From: Rhodococcus sp. B50
GTDB taxonomy: Bacteria; Actinomycetota; Actinomycetes; Mycobacteriales; Mycobacteriaceae
Assembly: GCF_013602415.1 (NCBI RefSeq)
Contig: NZ_WPAG02000002.1
Coordinates: 3,971,480 to 4,035,479, forward strand
DNA: 64,000 bases
Direction: 5' to 3'
Every line of letters starts with the position of its first letter. Position 1 is the first letter of the stretch. Shown piece after piece: positions 32,001 through 39,861 of the stretch. Under the pieces are notes generated by a model. The model ran no database searches. It saw only the letters and a list, made by a program, of their open reading frames with translations, and had not been told where the DNA came from. The translations under genes and the position numbers were made by a program.

Positions 32001-33694
32001 CCACCACCCGACTCGACACCCTGCCTGCCCTGCTCGACGGGCTCGTCGCCGCGAATCCGGATGCACCGATCGCCTACGACATCGTCGACGACGCAGCGGT
32101 GGCCCGCAGTCGCGGAGAGTTCCGCGACCGCGTCGAGGCCGTGCGAGGCGAACTCGAGCAGATCGGCCTGAGCGCCGGTCGATGTGTCGCCGTGATGCTG
32201 CCGAACTGGTCCGACGCACTCGTGTGGCAGTTCGCGGCCTCCGCGCTCGGCGCCCACGTCATCGGCGTCAACACCCGCTACAACACCCGCGAGGTCGCCC
32301 ACATCCTCACCGCCGCGCGACCTGCCGTCGTCGCGGTGCCGGCCGCCTTCCACGGACTCGACCTGTTCGGTCGGCTCACGGAGGCCGCGGAGTCCGTGTC
32401 CGAGGTGGCCACCCCGGTGGTCGCGGTGGTGCCCGGGCCGGCGAACGCGTCGGCGTCCCCGGCCGATTTCGACCTCGGTGGAGGGGCCTGGACCGCAGGC
32501 AGCGGCGACACGCGTGGTTCGAGTGCACCCGAGACGCCCGACACCGCGACACTCACCCCGGCGGGTGCCGACGACGATCCCGAGGACCGGATCGCGGTGG
32601 CGTTCACGACGTCCGGTTCCACCGGCGTACCCAAGCTGGCCGCACACCGCGACAGCGCGATCGTCCGCCACGGTCGCGCCGACGCCGCGATCATGAAGGT
32701 CACCGAAGGTGATGTCGCCCTGTGCGTGCTTCCCGTCTCAGGTGTATTCGGTTTCAGCACAGCGATGGCTGCCCTCGCCGGTGGTGGAGCACTGCTCATG
32801 GAGACCGTCTTCGACCCGGCCGCCGTACTGCGCCGCATGCGGGACGTGAAGGTCACCCATGCGGTGGGCGCCGACGATCTGTTCGGCCGCCTCTACGACA
32901 CCTGGCACGAGGGTGAACGCGTCGACCTGTCGTCGTTGCGCTGGGTGGGTATCGCCGACTTCCTCGGCCGCTCCCACGAGATCGCCCGGTGGCTGCGCGA
33001 CGAATTCGGCACCCACACCTCCGGGGTGTTCGGCTCGTCGGAAGTGTTCGCTCTCGCGATGCTGTGGAACGCCGACGATCCCGAGTCGGTGCGGTGGAAC
33101 GGTGGCGGTCGCGCTGTCGACACCGCGATCGAACTGCGGGTCGCCGATCCCTACGACGACCGGGTCCTGCCGGCCGGAGAACAGGGCGAGCTGCAGTTCC
33201 GCGGTCCGAACGTCGTCGACGCCTATCTCGGCAACCCCGATGCTGCTGCGCGCGCGTTCACCGCGGACGGATGGTTCCGCAGCGGCGACCTCGCGGTCGA
33301 CCTCGGTGACGGTGGTTATCGCTACGTCTGCCGGATGGGTGACGTGCTGCGCCTGCGTGGTTTCCTGGTCGACCCCGCCGAAATCGAGGTACGGCTGGCC
33401 GAGCATCCGGGCGTGGGCACCGCCAAAGTTGTCGGTCTCACCGGCGAGGGCGGTTACACGGAGGCGGTCGGCTTCGTCGTGCCGACACCCGACGCTCCGG
33501 CCGGCACCACCGCCGACGCATTGAAGGCGTGGTGCCGCGAGACCCTCGCAGCGTTCAAGGTGCCCACGGCGATCCACATCATCGAACGGATGCCCACGAC
33601 GGTCGGCGGCAACGGTTCCAAGATCCGTGCCGTCGAGCTGCGCGAATGGGCCCGGGAGTGGGCGGGTACCGAACGCGACTTCCGAAGCGTCTGA
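31997..33694 (+). CDS. Acyl-CoA synthetase (class I adenylate-forming)
   Basis: A 565-residue AMP-binding enzyme. Motif A3 reads AFTTSGSTGVPKLAAH (about 197-212); A5 is replaced by the shorter SGVFGSSEVFALAML; A7/A8 are GWFRSGDLAVDLGDGGYRYVCRMGDVLRLRGFLVDPAEIE; the A10 lysine is in NGSKIRAVEL near the C-terminus. It activates a carboxylic acid to its CoA thioester through an acyl-adenylate. A hydrophilic Thr/Asp/Pro-rich insertion (about 155-195) is unusual. It closes the operon that starts with the dehydrogenase at 29195, and presumably activates the acid imported by the symporter. A strong hairpin follows directly. Confidence 0.87.
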   Translation: MTTTRLDTLPALLDGLVAANPDAPIAYDIVDDAAVARSRGEFRDRVEAVRGELEQIGLSAGRCVAVMLPNWSDALVWQFAASALGAHVIGVNTRYNTREVAHILTAARPAVVAVPAAFHGLDLFGRLTEAAESVSEVATPVVAVVPGPANASASPADFDLGGGAWTAGSGDTRGSSAPETPDTATLTPAGADDDPEDRIAVAFTTSGSTGVPKLAAHRDSAIVRHGRADAAIMKVTEGDVALCVLPVSGVFGFSTAMAALAGGGALLMETVFDPAAVLRRMRDVKVTHAVGADDLFGRLYDTWHEGERVDLSSLRWVGIADFLGRSHEIARWLRDEFGTHTSGVFGSSEVFALAMLWNADDPESVRWNGGGRAVDTAIELRVADPYDDRVLPAGEQGELQFRGPNVVDAYLGNPDAAARAFTADGWFRSGDLAVDLGDGGYRYVCRMGDVLRLRGFLVDPAEIEVRLAEHPGVGTAKVVGLTGEGGYTEAVGFVVPTPDAPAGTTADALKAWCRETLAAFKVPTAIHIIERMPTTVGGNGSKIRAVELREWAREWAGTERDFRSV

Positions 33695-33706
33695 ACGATC
33701 TACGAC

Positions 33707-33739
33707 GCGCCCGGCCGGCTCGGTTACCCGGCCGGGCGC
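33707..33739. terminator. Bidirectional hairpin terminator between convergent genes
   Basis: GCGCCCGGCCGG (33707-33718) pairs perfectly with CCGGCCGGGCGC (33728-33739) around a nine-base loop. The stop codon of the leftward lipoprotein gene (33724-33726) lies inside the loop, so one structure serves both the CoA ligase operon and the convergent gene. Confidence 0.72.
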
Positions 33740-34962
33740 TCGCGCGTGGGCGGTGCGTGATCGGGGGCGACCTCCGCCGCGATCCTGCGGAACAGGGCAT
33801 CGGCCTCGTTCACGTATCCACCGGTGTCGTCGAAGGCCTCCGGCTCGTAGGTCACTGCGACCGCGATCGCCACCTCCCGTTCGGGCAGATACGCCTCGAC
33901 GGCGGAGTAACCACCGAACATCGGATTCTGAATCAGCCAGTCGCCGGTGATCACCACACCGAGTCCGTAGGTGTACGCCTCCGACTGTTCGAAGCAGGTC
34001 GGGCAGTCCGGTTGCGCGTGGGTACGACCGCGTAGATCGGTCGAGACCATTGCCTCGTACGACTTCTCCGAGAGCAGTTCGCCGGTGCCGATCGCCACGG
34101 CGGTGTCGTGCAGGTCGAAGATGGTGCTGGTCTGCACGCCTCCCTCGGTGATGGTCCACGACGGGTTCCAGAAGGTGCTCTCCTCATAGAAGGGGGTGCC
34201 CGCCGGAACACCCAGGAACTCGCGCCGTTCGGAGGAGAAGGCGTGCAGCACCGGGTCGGGCATCGCGGCCGTCTGCGATGCCGTGGTGCCGTCCAGTCCC
34301 AGGGGTTCGAGCACCCGTTCCCGAACGAGTTCGTCCATCGGCCGGCCGGTGATCTCCTCGAGCGCCAGGCCGAGGATCACATAGTTGGTGTGGGCGTAGT
34401 TCCAGTTGGTGCCGGGATCGTAGAGCAAGGATGTTGACGTCACGTACTCGAGGAGTTCGTCCGGAGTCCACGCGCGGAACGGATCCGCGTAGTTCGCATC
34501 GGCGAACTCGTCGTTGCCGAGGACGTAATCCGGGTAGCCCGAGGTCATCTGCGCCAGCTGGCCGAGGGTGACACGCTCGGCGTGCGCGAGATCGGGCAAC
34601 CACTGCGACACCCTGTCGTCGAGGCCCACCACGCCCTCGTCGACGAGTTGCAGCAGCACCGTCGCGACGTACGAGATGGCGACGGCGCCGTTGCGGAAGT
34701 GCATGTCGGTGGTCGCCGGCACACCGGTCATCGACTCCCCGAACGCACGGGTGACGATCTCTTCACCGCCCTCCGAGACCCGCACGAGGACGGCGCGCAA
34801 GTGCCGGTCGGCCATGGCCTCGTCGACGAGCCGCACGATCGCGTCGGCCTCGGCGCTGTTCGCCGGCTGGGCCTGGGCGGCCGGATCGTCACCCGATGGT
34901 GAACAGGCGCACAGGATTCCGACGGCGCAGATCAGCGCCGGAGCCTTTCGTCCGATCAGCAT
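33724..34962 (-). CDS. Serine-hydrolase/beta-lactamase-fold lipoprotein lacking catalytic Ser and Lys
   Basis: A 412-residue secreted lipoprotein: the signal peptide ends in a lipobox-like ILCAC, with Cys20 as the lipid attachment site. The rest matches the serine beta-lactamase/class C family (QLAQMTSGYPDY, NYAHTNYVILGLALEEITGRPM, YGLGVVITGDWLI). The SxxK motif position reads F-R-N-G-A-V-A-I, where the family has F-R-I-G-S-V-T-K: the nucleophilic Ser is Ala93 and the Lys is Ile96. The second motif is close to the YxN form (Y-A-H). The protein is therefore probably a binding or regulatory homologue rather than a hydrolase. Two Cys in DCPTC may form a disulfide. Neighbours do not suggest a ligand. 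Confidence 0.8.
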   Translation of the reverse strand: MLIGRKAPALICAVGILCACSPSGDDPAAQAQPANSAEADAIVRLVDEAMADRHLRAVLVRVSEGGEEIVTRAFGESMTGVPATTDMHFRNGAVAISYVATVLLQLVDEGVVGLDDRVSQWLPDLAHAERVTLGQLAQMTSGYPDYVLGNDEFADANYADPFRAWTPDELLEYVTSTSLLYDPGTNWNYAHTNYVILGLALEEITGRPMDELVRERVLEPLGLDGTTASQTAAMPDPVLHAFSSERREFLGVPAGTPFYEESTFWNPSWTITEGGVQTSTIFDLHDTAVAIGTGELLSEKSYEAMVSTDLRGRTHAQPDCPTCFEQSEAYTYGLGVVITGDWLIQNPMFGGYSAVEAYLPEREVAIAVAVTYEPEAFDDTGGYVNEADALFRRIAAEVAPDHAPPTRERPAG

Positions 34963-35007
34963 GCCGAAAGTGTGACAGCTCCGCGCCGCCGGAAACAGTC
35001 GATTCGT

Positions 35008-36297
35008 TCAATTGCGACATTCCGTGGCGACGCGACCCCTCGTGAGGATCGACAGCGAGGCGGCGACCGCGCACAGGGACGCTCCGGCCCACCATGCGTA
35101 GGTGTAGGTGCCGAGGTTGTCGCGGATGACCCCGGCACCGAAAGCGGCCGCCGCGGCACCGATCTGATGGGAGGCGAACACCCAGCCGAACACGATCGTT
35201 CCGCGGTCGCCGAAGATCCGGCGGCACAGCATCGCGGTCGGCGGCACGGTGGCGACCCAGTCCAGGCCGTAGACCACGACGAACAGGATCATGCTGGGAT
35301 GCACGGACTCCTGCAGTAACCAGGGCAGCAGGAGCAGACCCACGCCGCGGAACGTGTAGTAGAACGCCAGCAGCTTGCGGGGATCGAACTTGTCGGTCAG
35401 CCATCCGGAGGCAATGGTGCCGACGATGTCGAAGATTCCCACGGCGGCCATCAGGCTCGCCGCGGTGGTCGTGGGCATGCCGTGGTCGTGGGCCGACGGG
35501 ATGAAGTGGATGCCGACGAGTCCGTTGGTGGTGGCTCCGCAGATGGCGAAGGCGATCGCCAGCGCCCAGAACGCCCGGTGACGCACCGCGAAGGCCAGCC
35601 CTTCGAGAGCGCGGGTGACAGCACCACCGGTCGCTCGCGCCGGCGCGACGTAGGTCTCGGGGTCGGCCCCGTAGGGCAGGACACCGCGCTCGTCGGGGTG
35701 GTCGCGGATCACCGCCCACACCAGCGGGACGACGACGAGCGCCGCCGCGGCGATCACGAGGGAAGCCTGTCGCCACCCGACGTTCTCCGCGAGCGCGGCC
35801 ACGGGAGGGAGGATCACCAGCTGACCGGTCGCGGAGCCGGCCGTGAGGATGCCCATCACCAGGCCGCGCCGTTCGACGAACCACCGGTCGGCGATGGTCG
35901 CCGCCAGGACCAGGGCCATCGACCCTGTGCCGGTACCGATGAGCAGTCCCCAGAAGACGAGCAACTGCCACGAGGCGGTCATGGCGATACTGCCGCCGGC
36001 GCCGAGGGCCACCAGGAACAGCGCCGACGAGATGACCCGTCGCATGCCGAACCGGTCCATCAGAGCGGCGGCGAACGGTGCGACGAGCCCGAACAGGACG
36101 AGGTTGATGCTCACCGCGAGCGACATGACGCTCGTCGACCAGCCGAACTCGTCGTGCAGCGGCACCATGAGCGCGCCGGGTGCCGCCCGGAAGCCGGCGG
36201 CGCCGAACAACGCGAGGAAGGCCACCGCGGCGACCCACCATGCCGGGTGGATCCGGGCCGGGCGGCGGTCGCTGCGCTGGGCCGGGCGCACACTCAT
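35008..36297 (-). CDS. MFS transporter (monocarboxylate/oxalate-formate antiporter type)
   Basis: A twelve-span protein of 429 residues. MFS signatures: AAPGALMVPLHDEFGWSTSVMSLAVSINL (loop 1 and helix 2 of the MCT type), MDRFGMRRVI after TM2, DRWFVERRGLVMGILTAGSATGQLVI (about 135-160), and SGWLTDKFDPRKLL after TM8. The group transports small mono- or dicarboxylates. ATG at 36297 (or GTG at 36300) is preceded by a palindrome at 36308-36322. No neighbouring enzyme identifies the substrate. Confidence 0.85.
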   Translation of the reverse strand: MSVRPAQRSDRRPARIHPAWWVAAVAFLALFGAAGFRAAPGALMVPLHDEFGWSTSVMSLAVSINLVLFGLVAPFAAALMDRFGMRRVISSALFLVALGAGGSIAMTASWQLLVFWGLLIGTGTGSMALVLAATIADRWFVERRGLVMGILTAGSATGQLVILPPVAALAENVGWRQASLVIAAAALVVVPLVWAVIRDHPDERGVLPYGADPETYVAPARATGGAVTRALEGLAFAVRHRAFWALAIAFAICGATTNGLVGIHFIPSAHDHGMPTTTAASLMAAVGIFDIVGTIASGWLTDKFDPRKLLAFYYTFRGVGLLLLPWLLQESVHPSMILFVVVYGLDWVATVPPTAMLCRRIFGDRGTIVFGWVFASHQIGAAAAAFGAGVIRDNLGTYTYAWWAGASLCAVAASLSILTRGRVATECRN

Positions 36298-36307
36298 CAC
36301 GAATTCA

Positions 36308-36322
36308 CTTTCTTCGAGAAAG
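36308..36322. promoter_or_regulatory. Short palindrome directly upstream of the MFS gene
   Basis: CTTTCT-TCG-AGAAAG has perfect six-base arms and ends ten bases before the MFS start codon. It may be an operator or overlap the ribosome site (AAAG on the minus strand). No regulator is encoded next to it. Confidence 0.35.
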
Positions 36323-36372
36323 CAACAGGATGAGCAGACGATACCCAGCAGCTCGTCGTGGGAGACGAGCGG

Positions 36373-36702
36373 TCAGCTGCCCGAGCTCCCCGGCGTCCGG
36401 TAACTCGCGTCGCGGCGCGCGGCCTCGTCGACCTGTTCGGGGGTGAGCAAGGCGATCGGCGTGGAGCGCGCGGCGCCGGATGCGATGGTGCGGAGTTCGA
36501 GTGTCGCGGCCGCGATCTCGTCGGGCACCTCGCCGAGCACGTACAGATCGTGACCACCGAGCGCGAAGTGCACCGAATCGACCGTCCCGCCCACGCTTTC
36601 GACCATCCGGACGATGGCGTCGCGCCGGGACGTGCCACCGTCCGTGAGCAGACCGCGGGCACCGTCCGCGGTGTAGTTCACCTGCCAGAGATATCGCGGC
36701 AT
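36373..36702 (-). CDS. GYD-domain protein
   Basis: A 109-residue protein beginning MPRYLWQVNYTADGARGLL, with RRDAIVRMVESVGGTVDSVHFALGGHDLYVLGEVPDEIAA in the middle, the standard GYD-domain layout (the GYD position reads GHD here). The domain folds like a dimeric alpha/beta barrel; no biochemical role is established. The ATG at 36702 follows GGAGACGATC-type sequence. It is divergent from the PPOX gene, with about 130 bases between the starts, and convergent with nothing close by. Confidence 0.82.
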   Translation of the reverse strand: MPRYLWQVNYTADGARGLLTDGGTSRRDAIVRMVESVGGTVDSVHFALGGHDLYVLGEVPDEIAAATLELRTIASGAARSTPIALLTPEQVDEAARRDASYRTPGSSGS

Positions 36703-36831
36703 GATCGTCTCCTTTTCGGGGGATGTCGACCTCCATGGTCGGTCCTCCTCACGTCGTCGCGGACGGTTTCGCCGGTAATCGAGGCCTAGTCTCGATACGA
36801 AAGACCGCATCCGTCATCGAAAGGGAGTGCC

Positions 36832-37239
36832 GTGCCGAAACGACCCATGCCCGAGGCCGTCGCCGAATTCCTCGCCCAGCCCAACTACGCCACGATCAGT
36901 TCCCTGCGCCCGGACGGTCAGCCCGTCTCCGTTCCGACCTGGTACGTCTTCGAGAACGACCGCATCCTCGTCAACATGGACTCCGGCCGCAAGCGCCTCG
37001 AATACCTGCGGAACGATCCGCGGGTGAGCTTGTCGGCGATGGATCCGCAGGACTGGATCACGCACGTCAGCATCCAGGGACGGGTCGTCGAACTCGTCGA
37101 CGATCCGTCCCTGGAGGACATCGACCGGATTGCTCGCCACTACACGGGCAAGGCGTACCACGCGCGGGACGGCAAGCGCGTGAACGCATGGATCGAGATC
37201 GACCGCTGGCACGCCTGGGGACGTCTGCGCAACGCCTGA
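36832..37239 (+). CDS. PPOX-class F420/FMN-dependent oxidoreductase
   Basis: A split-barrel protein of 135 residues of the actinobacterial PPOX type: FLAQPNYATISSLRPDGQPVSVPTWYVFENDRI (about 13-45) and the phosphate-binding SGRKRLEYLRNDPRVSLSAMD (about 51-71), then AWIEIDRWHAWG at the end. F420-dependent members reduce biliverdin, menaquinone precursors or other unsaturated substrates; which cofactor is used here cannot be told. GTG start at 36832 with AAAGGGAG upstream. Confidence 0.83.
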   Translation: MPKRPMPEAVAEFLAQPNYATISSLRPDGQPVSVPTWYVFENDRILVNMDSGRKRLEYLRNDPRVSLSAMDPQDWITHVSIQGRVVELVDDPSLEDIDRIARHYTGKAYHARDGKRVNAWIEIDRWHAWGRLRNA

Positions 37240-37264
37240 GATGGATCGGGGAGAAGGTCGGTGG

Positions 37265-37846
37265 TCAGAGGATGCCGGCCTTCTTCGCCGCGCTGCGTGC
37301 CTGGAACGCCAGGATGATGAGCAACACGCCGAACAGGATCGCGTAGATGCCGAGCAGGACGATCAGGCTCAGGATGCCCTCGCCGGGGAAGATCAGCAGC
37401 ACGATGCCGAACAGGACGGCGACGACGCCTGCGAGCACCGACCACACCCATCCGGACTCGGGGACCTTCCGGAATCGGATACCGCCGACGATGCCGGTGA
37501 TGCCGAACAGAATGGCGTAGAACGCGATCACGTACAGCAGTGCCAGTGCGGTGATGCCGGGCCAGAACAGCGCGACGAGACCGGCGAGGACGGAGACGAC
37601 ACCCATGGCGAGCCACCAGCCCCAGCCCTCGGGCTTGTCTCGGACCGACTGGACGACCAGCACGATGCCGTCGATGATCGCGTAGGCCGCGAAGACGACC
37701 ACCAGAGCCCAGACGGTGATGCCGGGCCAGACGAGTGCGACGACACCGAAGAGGACGGCGAGGATGCCGCGCAGCAGCACCACCCACCAGATCTGCTTCA
37801 GCAGTGATCGGAACGGATCGTTGGAAGAAACCGAGCTCGTGGACAT
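37265..37846 (-). CDS. HdeD-family (DUF308) membrane protein
   Basis: A 193-residue protein with six hydrophobic segments in three similar pairs; each begins with a motif like LFGVVALVWPGITVWALVVVFAAYAIIDG, and the repeat WPGIT recurs near residues 40 and 95 with FPGEG near 150. This repeat is diagnostic of the HdeD/DUF308 family, linked in enteric bacteria to acid stress. Function in actinobacteria is not known. ATG at 37846 with AGGAG upstream. Confidence 0.85.
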   Translation of the reverse strand: MSTSSVSSNDPFRSLLKQIWWVVLLRGILAVLFGVVALVWPGITVWALVVVFAAYAIIDGIVLVVQSVRDKPEGWGWWLAMGVVSVLAGLVALFWPGITALALLYVIAFYAILFGITGIVGGIRFRKVPESGWVWSVLAGVVAVLFGIVLLIFPGEGILSLIVLLGIYAILFGVLLIILAFQARSAAKKAGIL

Positions 37847-37944
37847 GACGGCTCCTGGCGTGTGATGTGATCTTGTAGCCCAGAGGATAAGCGCGGTTGT
37901 GGTGCTGCGCGTGCCGAATCGAAGCCGAGGTTACGCTCGGAAAC

Positions 37945-38757
37945 GTGGCCGCGGCGAGGATCGGGATATCGGGATGGCGCTATCCGGGCTGGCGCGGAGA
38001 CTTCTACCCGGAAGGACTCGTCCAGCGCCGGGAGCTCGAATACGCCGCCCAGCGGTTCGGATCGATCGAAATCAACGGCTCGTTCTACTCGCTGCAGCGC
38101 CCGAGCAGTTATCTCGCGTGGCGGGACGCCGCACCCGACGACTTCGTCTACGCCGTCAAGGGCGGGCGGTTCGTCACCCACATGAAGCGGCTCGCGGGTG
38201 TCGACGACGCCCTCGCCAATTTCTTCGCCTCCGGTGTGCTCGCGCTCGGCCCGAAACTCGGACCGGTGCTGTGGCAGCTCCCGCCGACCCTCGGTTACGA
38301 GGAGGACAGGCTCGCGGACTTCTTCGCCCGGTTGCCCCGCACGACGACGGCCGCCGGCGAACTCGCCCGCCGGCACACCGACAAGCTCGCCGACGACCGG
38401 GCGTGGGTGGAGGTGGACGCCGAGCGTCCGTTGCGTCACGCCGTCGAGGTGCGGCATCCCGACCTTGCAAGCCCGGAGGCCGTGGAGTTGCTGCGCACGC
38501 ACGACATCGGGCTCGTCGTCGCCGACACGGCCGGAAAGTTCCCCTTTCTCACCGACGTCACGAGCGATTTCGTCTACGTACGGATGCACGGCGACAAAGA
38601 GTTGTACGCGAGCGGGTACACCGCCGAGGTCCTCGACGTGTGGGCCGAGCGGATCCGCGGATGGCTGGATGACGGCAGGGACGTCTACGTGTATTTCGAC
38701 AACGACATGAAAGGCTGGGCACCGCACGACGCGCTCGCGTTGCAGCAACGCCTGTGA
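37945..38757 (+). CDS. DUF72-domain protein (YecE-like)
   Basis: A protein of about 270 residues with a TIM-barrel pattern: RIGISGWRYPGWRGDFYPEGL at the start, FGSIEINGSFYSLQRPSSYLAWRDAAPDDFVYAVKGGRFVTH (about 42-83) and YVRMHGDKELYASGYTAEVLDVWAERI near the end, closing with VYVYFDNDMKGWAPHDAL. These are fully conserved DUF72 motifs. The family is widespread and has no proven reaction; iron-sulfur or nuclease-like roles have been suggested. The GTG at 37945 gives the expected N-terminus. The next gene overlaps its stop. Confidence 0.87.
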   Translation: MAAARIGISGWRYPGWRGDFYPEGLVQRRELEYAAQRFGSIEINGSFYSLQRPSSYLAWRDAAPDDFVYAVKGGRFVTHMKRLAGVDDALANFFASGVLALGPKLGPVLWQLPPTLGYEEDRLADFFARLPRTTTAAGELARRHTDKLADDRAWVEVDAERPLRHAVEVRHPDLASPEAVELLRTHDIGLVVADTAGKFPFLTDVTSDFVYVRMHGDKELYASGYTAEVLDVWAERIRGWLDDGRDVYVYFDNDMKGWAPHDALALQQRL

Positions 38758-39269
38758 CCGGGCGTCCGGAGGAAGGACAGGAGATCACTGTGTGGCCCGA
38801 CCACTGGCCGAGGACGCCGCGGGAGATCGCGACGGCCACCGCCGATGCGCTCGCTGCTGCCCGCAGCGAGTCGGCCGAATCCTTCGACGAGGCGGTCGCG
38901 GTGCTGGCCGACCTACCCTACGAGCAGGTCACTGCCGTGCATGCGGGCATGGTCCGGGAGTTGCTCGAGGAACTGCATCCCGACGGTCTGGCCGGTGAGG
39001 ACGTGCAGGCCGTGCTCGAACGCTCCGTCCGCTCCGGGCTGCGATGGTTGCCGTCGCTCGAACCCGAGGCCGTAGTCGCCGTGCTCACGGGTGCACTCGG
39101 CGTGTCCGATCCCGACGCCGAACGCCCGAAGATCCGTCCCGAGCAGTATCTGGCCGCGGGCCTGCTCGTCGTCACCGATCTCGTCGCCGCACGTCGCGTG
39201 TCTCCCGAGGCGTATCTGCGCCACGCCGTGAGCGAGATCGAACGGGCCGAGACGCAAGAGATGCCCTGA
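38754..39269 (+). CDS. Conserved hypothetical, acidic helical protein
   Basis: This 171-residue protein has GTG at 38754 overlapping the DUF72 stop as GTGA, so it is probably co-translated. It is acidic and helix-rich, with no membrane span or signal. A tandem pattern can be seen: SESAESFDEAVAVLADLPYEQVTAVHAGMVRELLEELHPDGL and a second block LVVTDLVAARRVSPEAYLRHAVSEIERAE. I do not recognise the family with confidence. Confidence 0.6.
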   Translation: MTGRPEEGQEITVWPDHWPRTPREIATATADALAAARSESAESFDEAVAVLADLPYEQVTAVHAGMVRELLEELHPDGLAGEDVQAVLERSVRSGLRWLPSLEPEAVVAVLTGALGVSDPDAERPKIRPEQYLAAGLLVVTDLVAARRVSPEAYLRHAVSEIERAETQEMP

Positions 39270-39278
39270 TCCTCCGGA

Positions 39279-39791
39279 TCAGGCCGGGTAGTGGTTCTCG
39301 ACGTTGCGGACGACCTTGCGCAGCAGGTCGGACAGGACCTGCACTTCGTCGTCGTCGAGTCCGTCGAGCATCTGCCGCTCGCGCGCCAGGCGCCGTGGGA
39401 ATTCCTTCTCGACGAGTGCGCGCCCGTCGTCGGTGAGGGTGAGCAGCACCACGCGGCCGTCGCGCTCGAGTCGTTTGCGTTCGACGAGACCGAGTGTGGC
39501 GAGTCGCTCGGTGTGCTTCGTTGTCGACGCACCGGAGATGCCCGTGATGGAGGTGACCTCGCTGGCCCGCAACGGATGGTCGCTGCGGGCGAGTGCGCTG
39601 AGTACCTCGAATTCGCTGCGGCTGATGCCGCTCGCCTCGAGTTCTCGATCGAAGTAGGTGAGCGCGAGCGACCCGATTCGGGTGATGCGCCCGATCACGT
39701 CGATGGGACGGACGTCGAGGTCCGGGTACCGGGCTGTCCATCCGAGACGTACGCGATCGACGTAATCGGGCTGGGGTGTCTCGGAGGGCAT
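39279..39791 (-). CDS. MarR-family transcriptional regulator
   Basis: A 170-residue winged-helix regulator. Residues about 45-135 hold the MarR core: FDRELEASGISRSEFEVLSALARSDHPLRASEVTSITGISGASTTKHTERLATLGLVERKRLERDGRVVLLTLTDDGRALV, with the wing at ERDGRVVLL. It is divergent from the FUSC exporter gene, with about 70 AT-rich bases between, and is most likely its local repressor, released by aromatic or lipophilic compounds as usual for MarR. Confidence 0.87.
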   Translation of the reverse strand: MPSETPQPDYVDRVRLGWTARYPDLDVRPIDVIGRITRIGSLALTYFDRELEASGISRSEFEVLSALARSDHPLRASEVTSITGISGASTTKHTERLATLGLVERKRLERDGRVVLLTLTDDGRALVEKEFPRRLARERQMLDGLDDDEVQVLSDLLRKVVRNVENHYPA

Positions 39792-39828
39792 GTGGCAAGT
39801 CTAACTGTAGAAGCCAAACAATTTCATA

Positions 39829-39853
39829 GATATTTCACCAGTAAAGTAATATC
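39829..39853. promoter_or_regulatory. AT-rich inverted repeat between marR and the FUSC gene
   Basis: GATATT (39829-39834) and AATATC (39848-39853) form perfect arms with a 13-base spacer in the most AT-rich stretch of the neighbourhood, eight bases before the FUSC start codon. It is a candidate MarR operator covering the exporter promoter or ribosome site. Confidence 0.45.
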
Positions 39854-39861
39854 GTGGGTGA

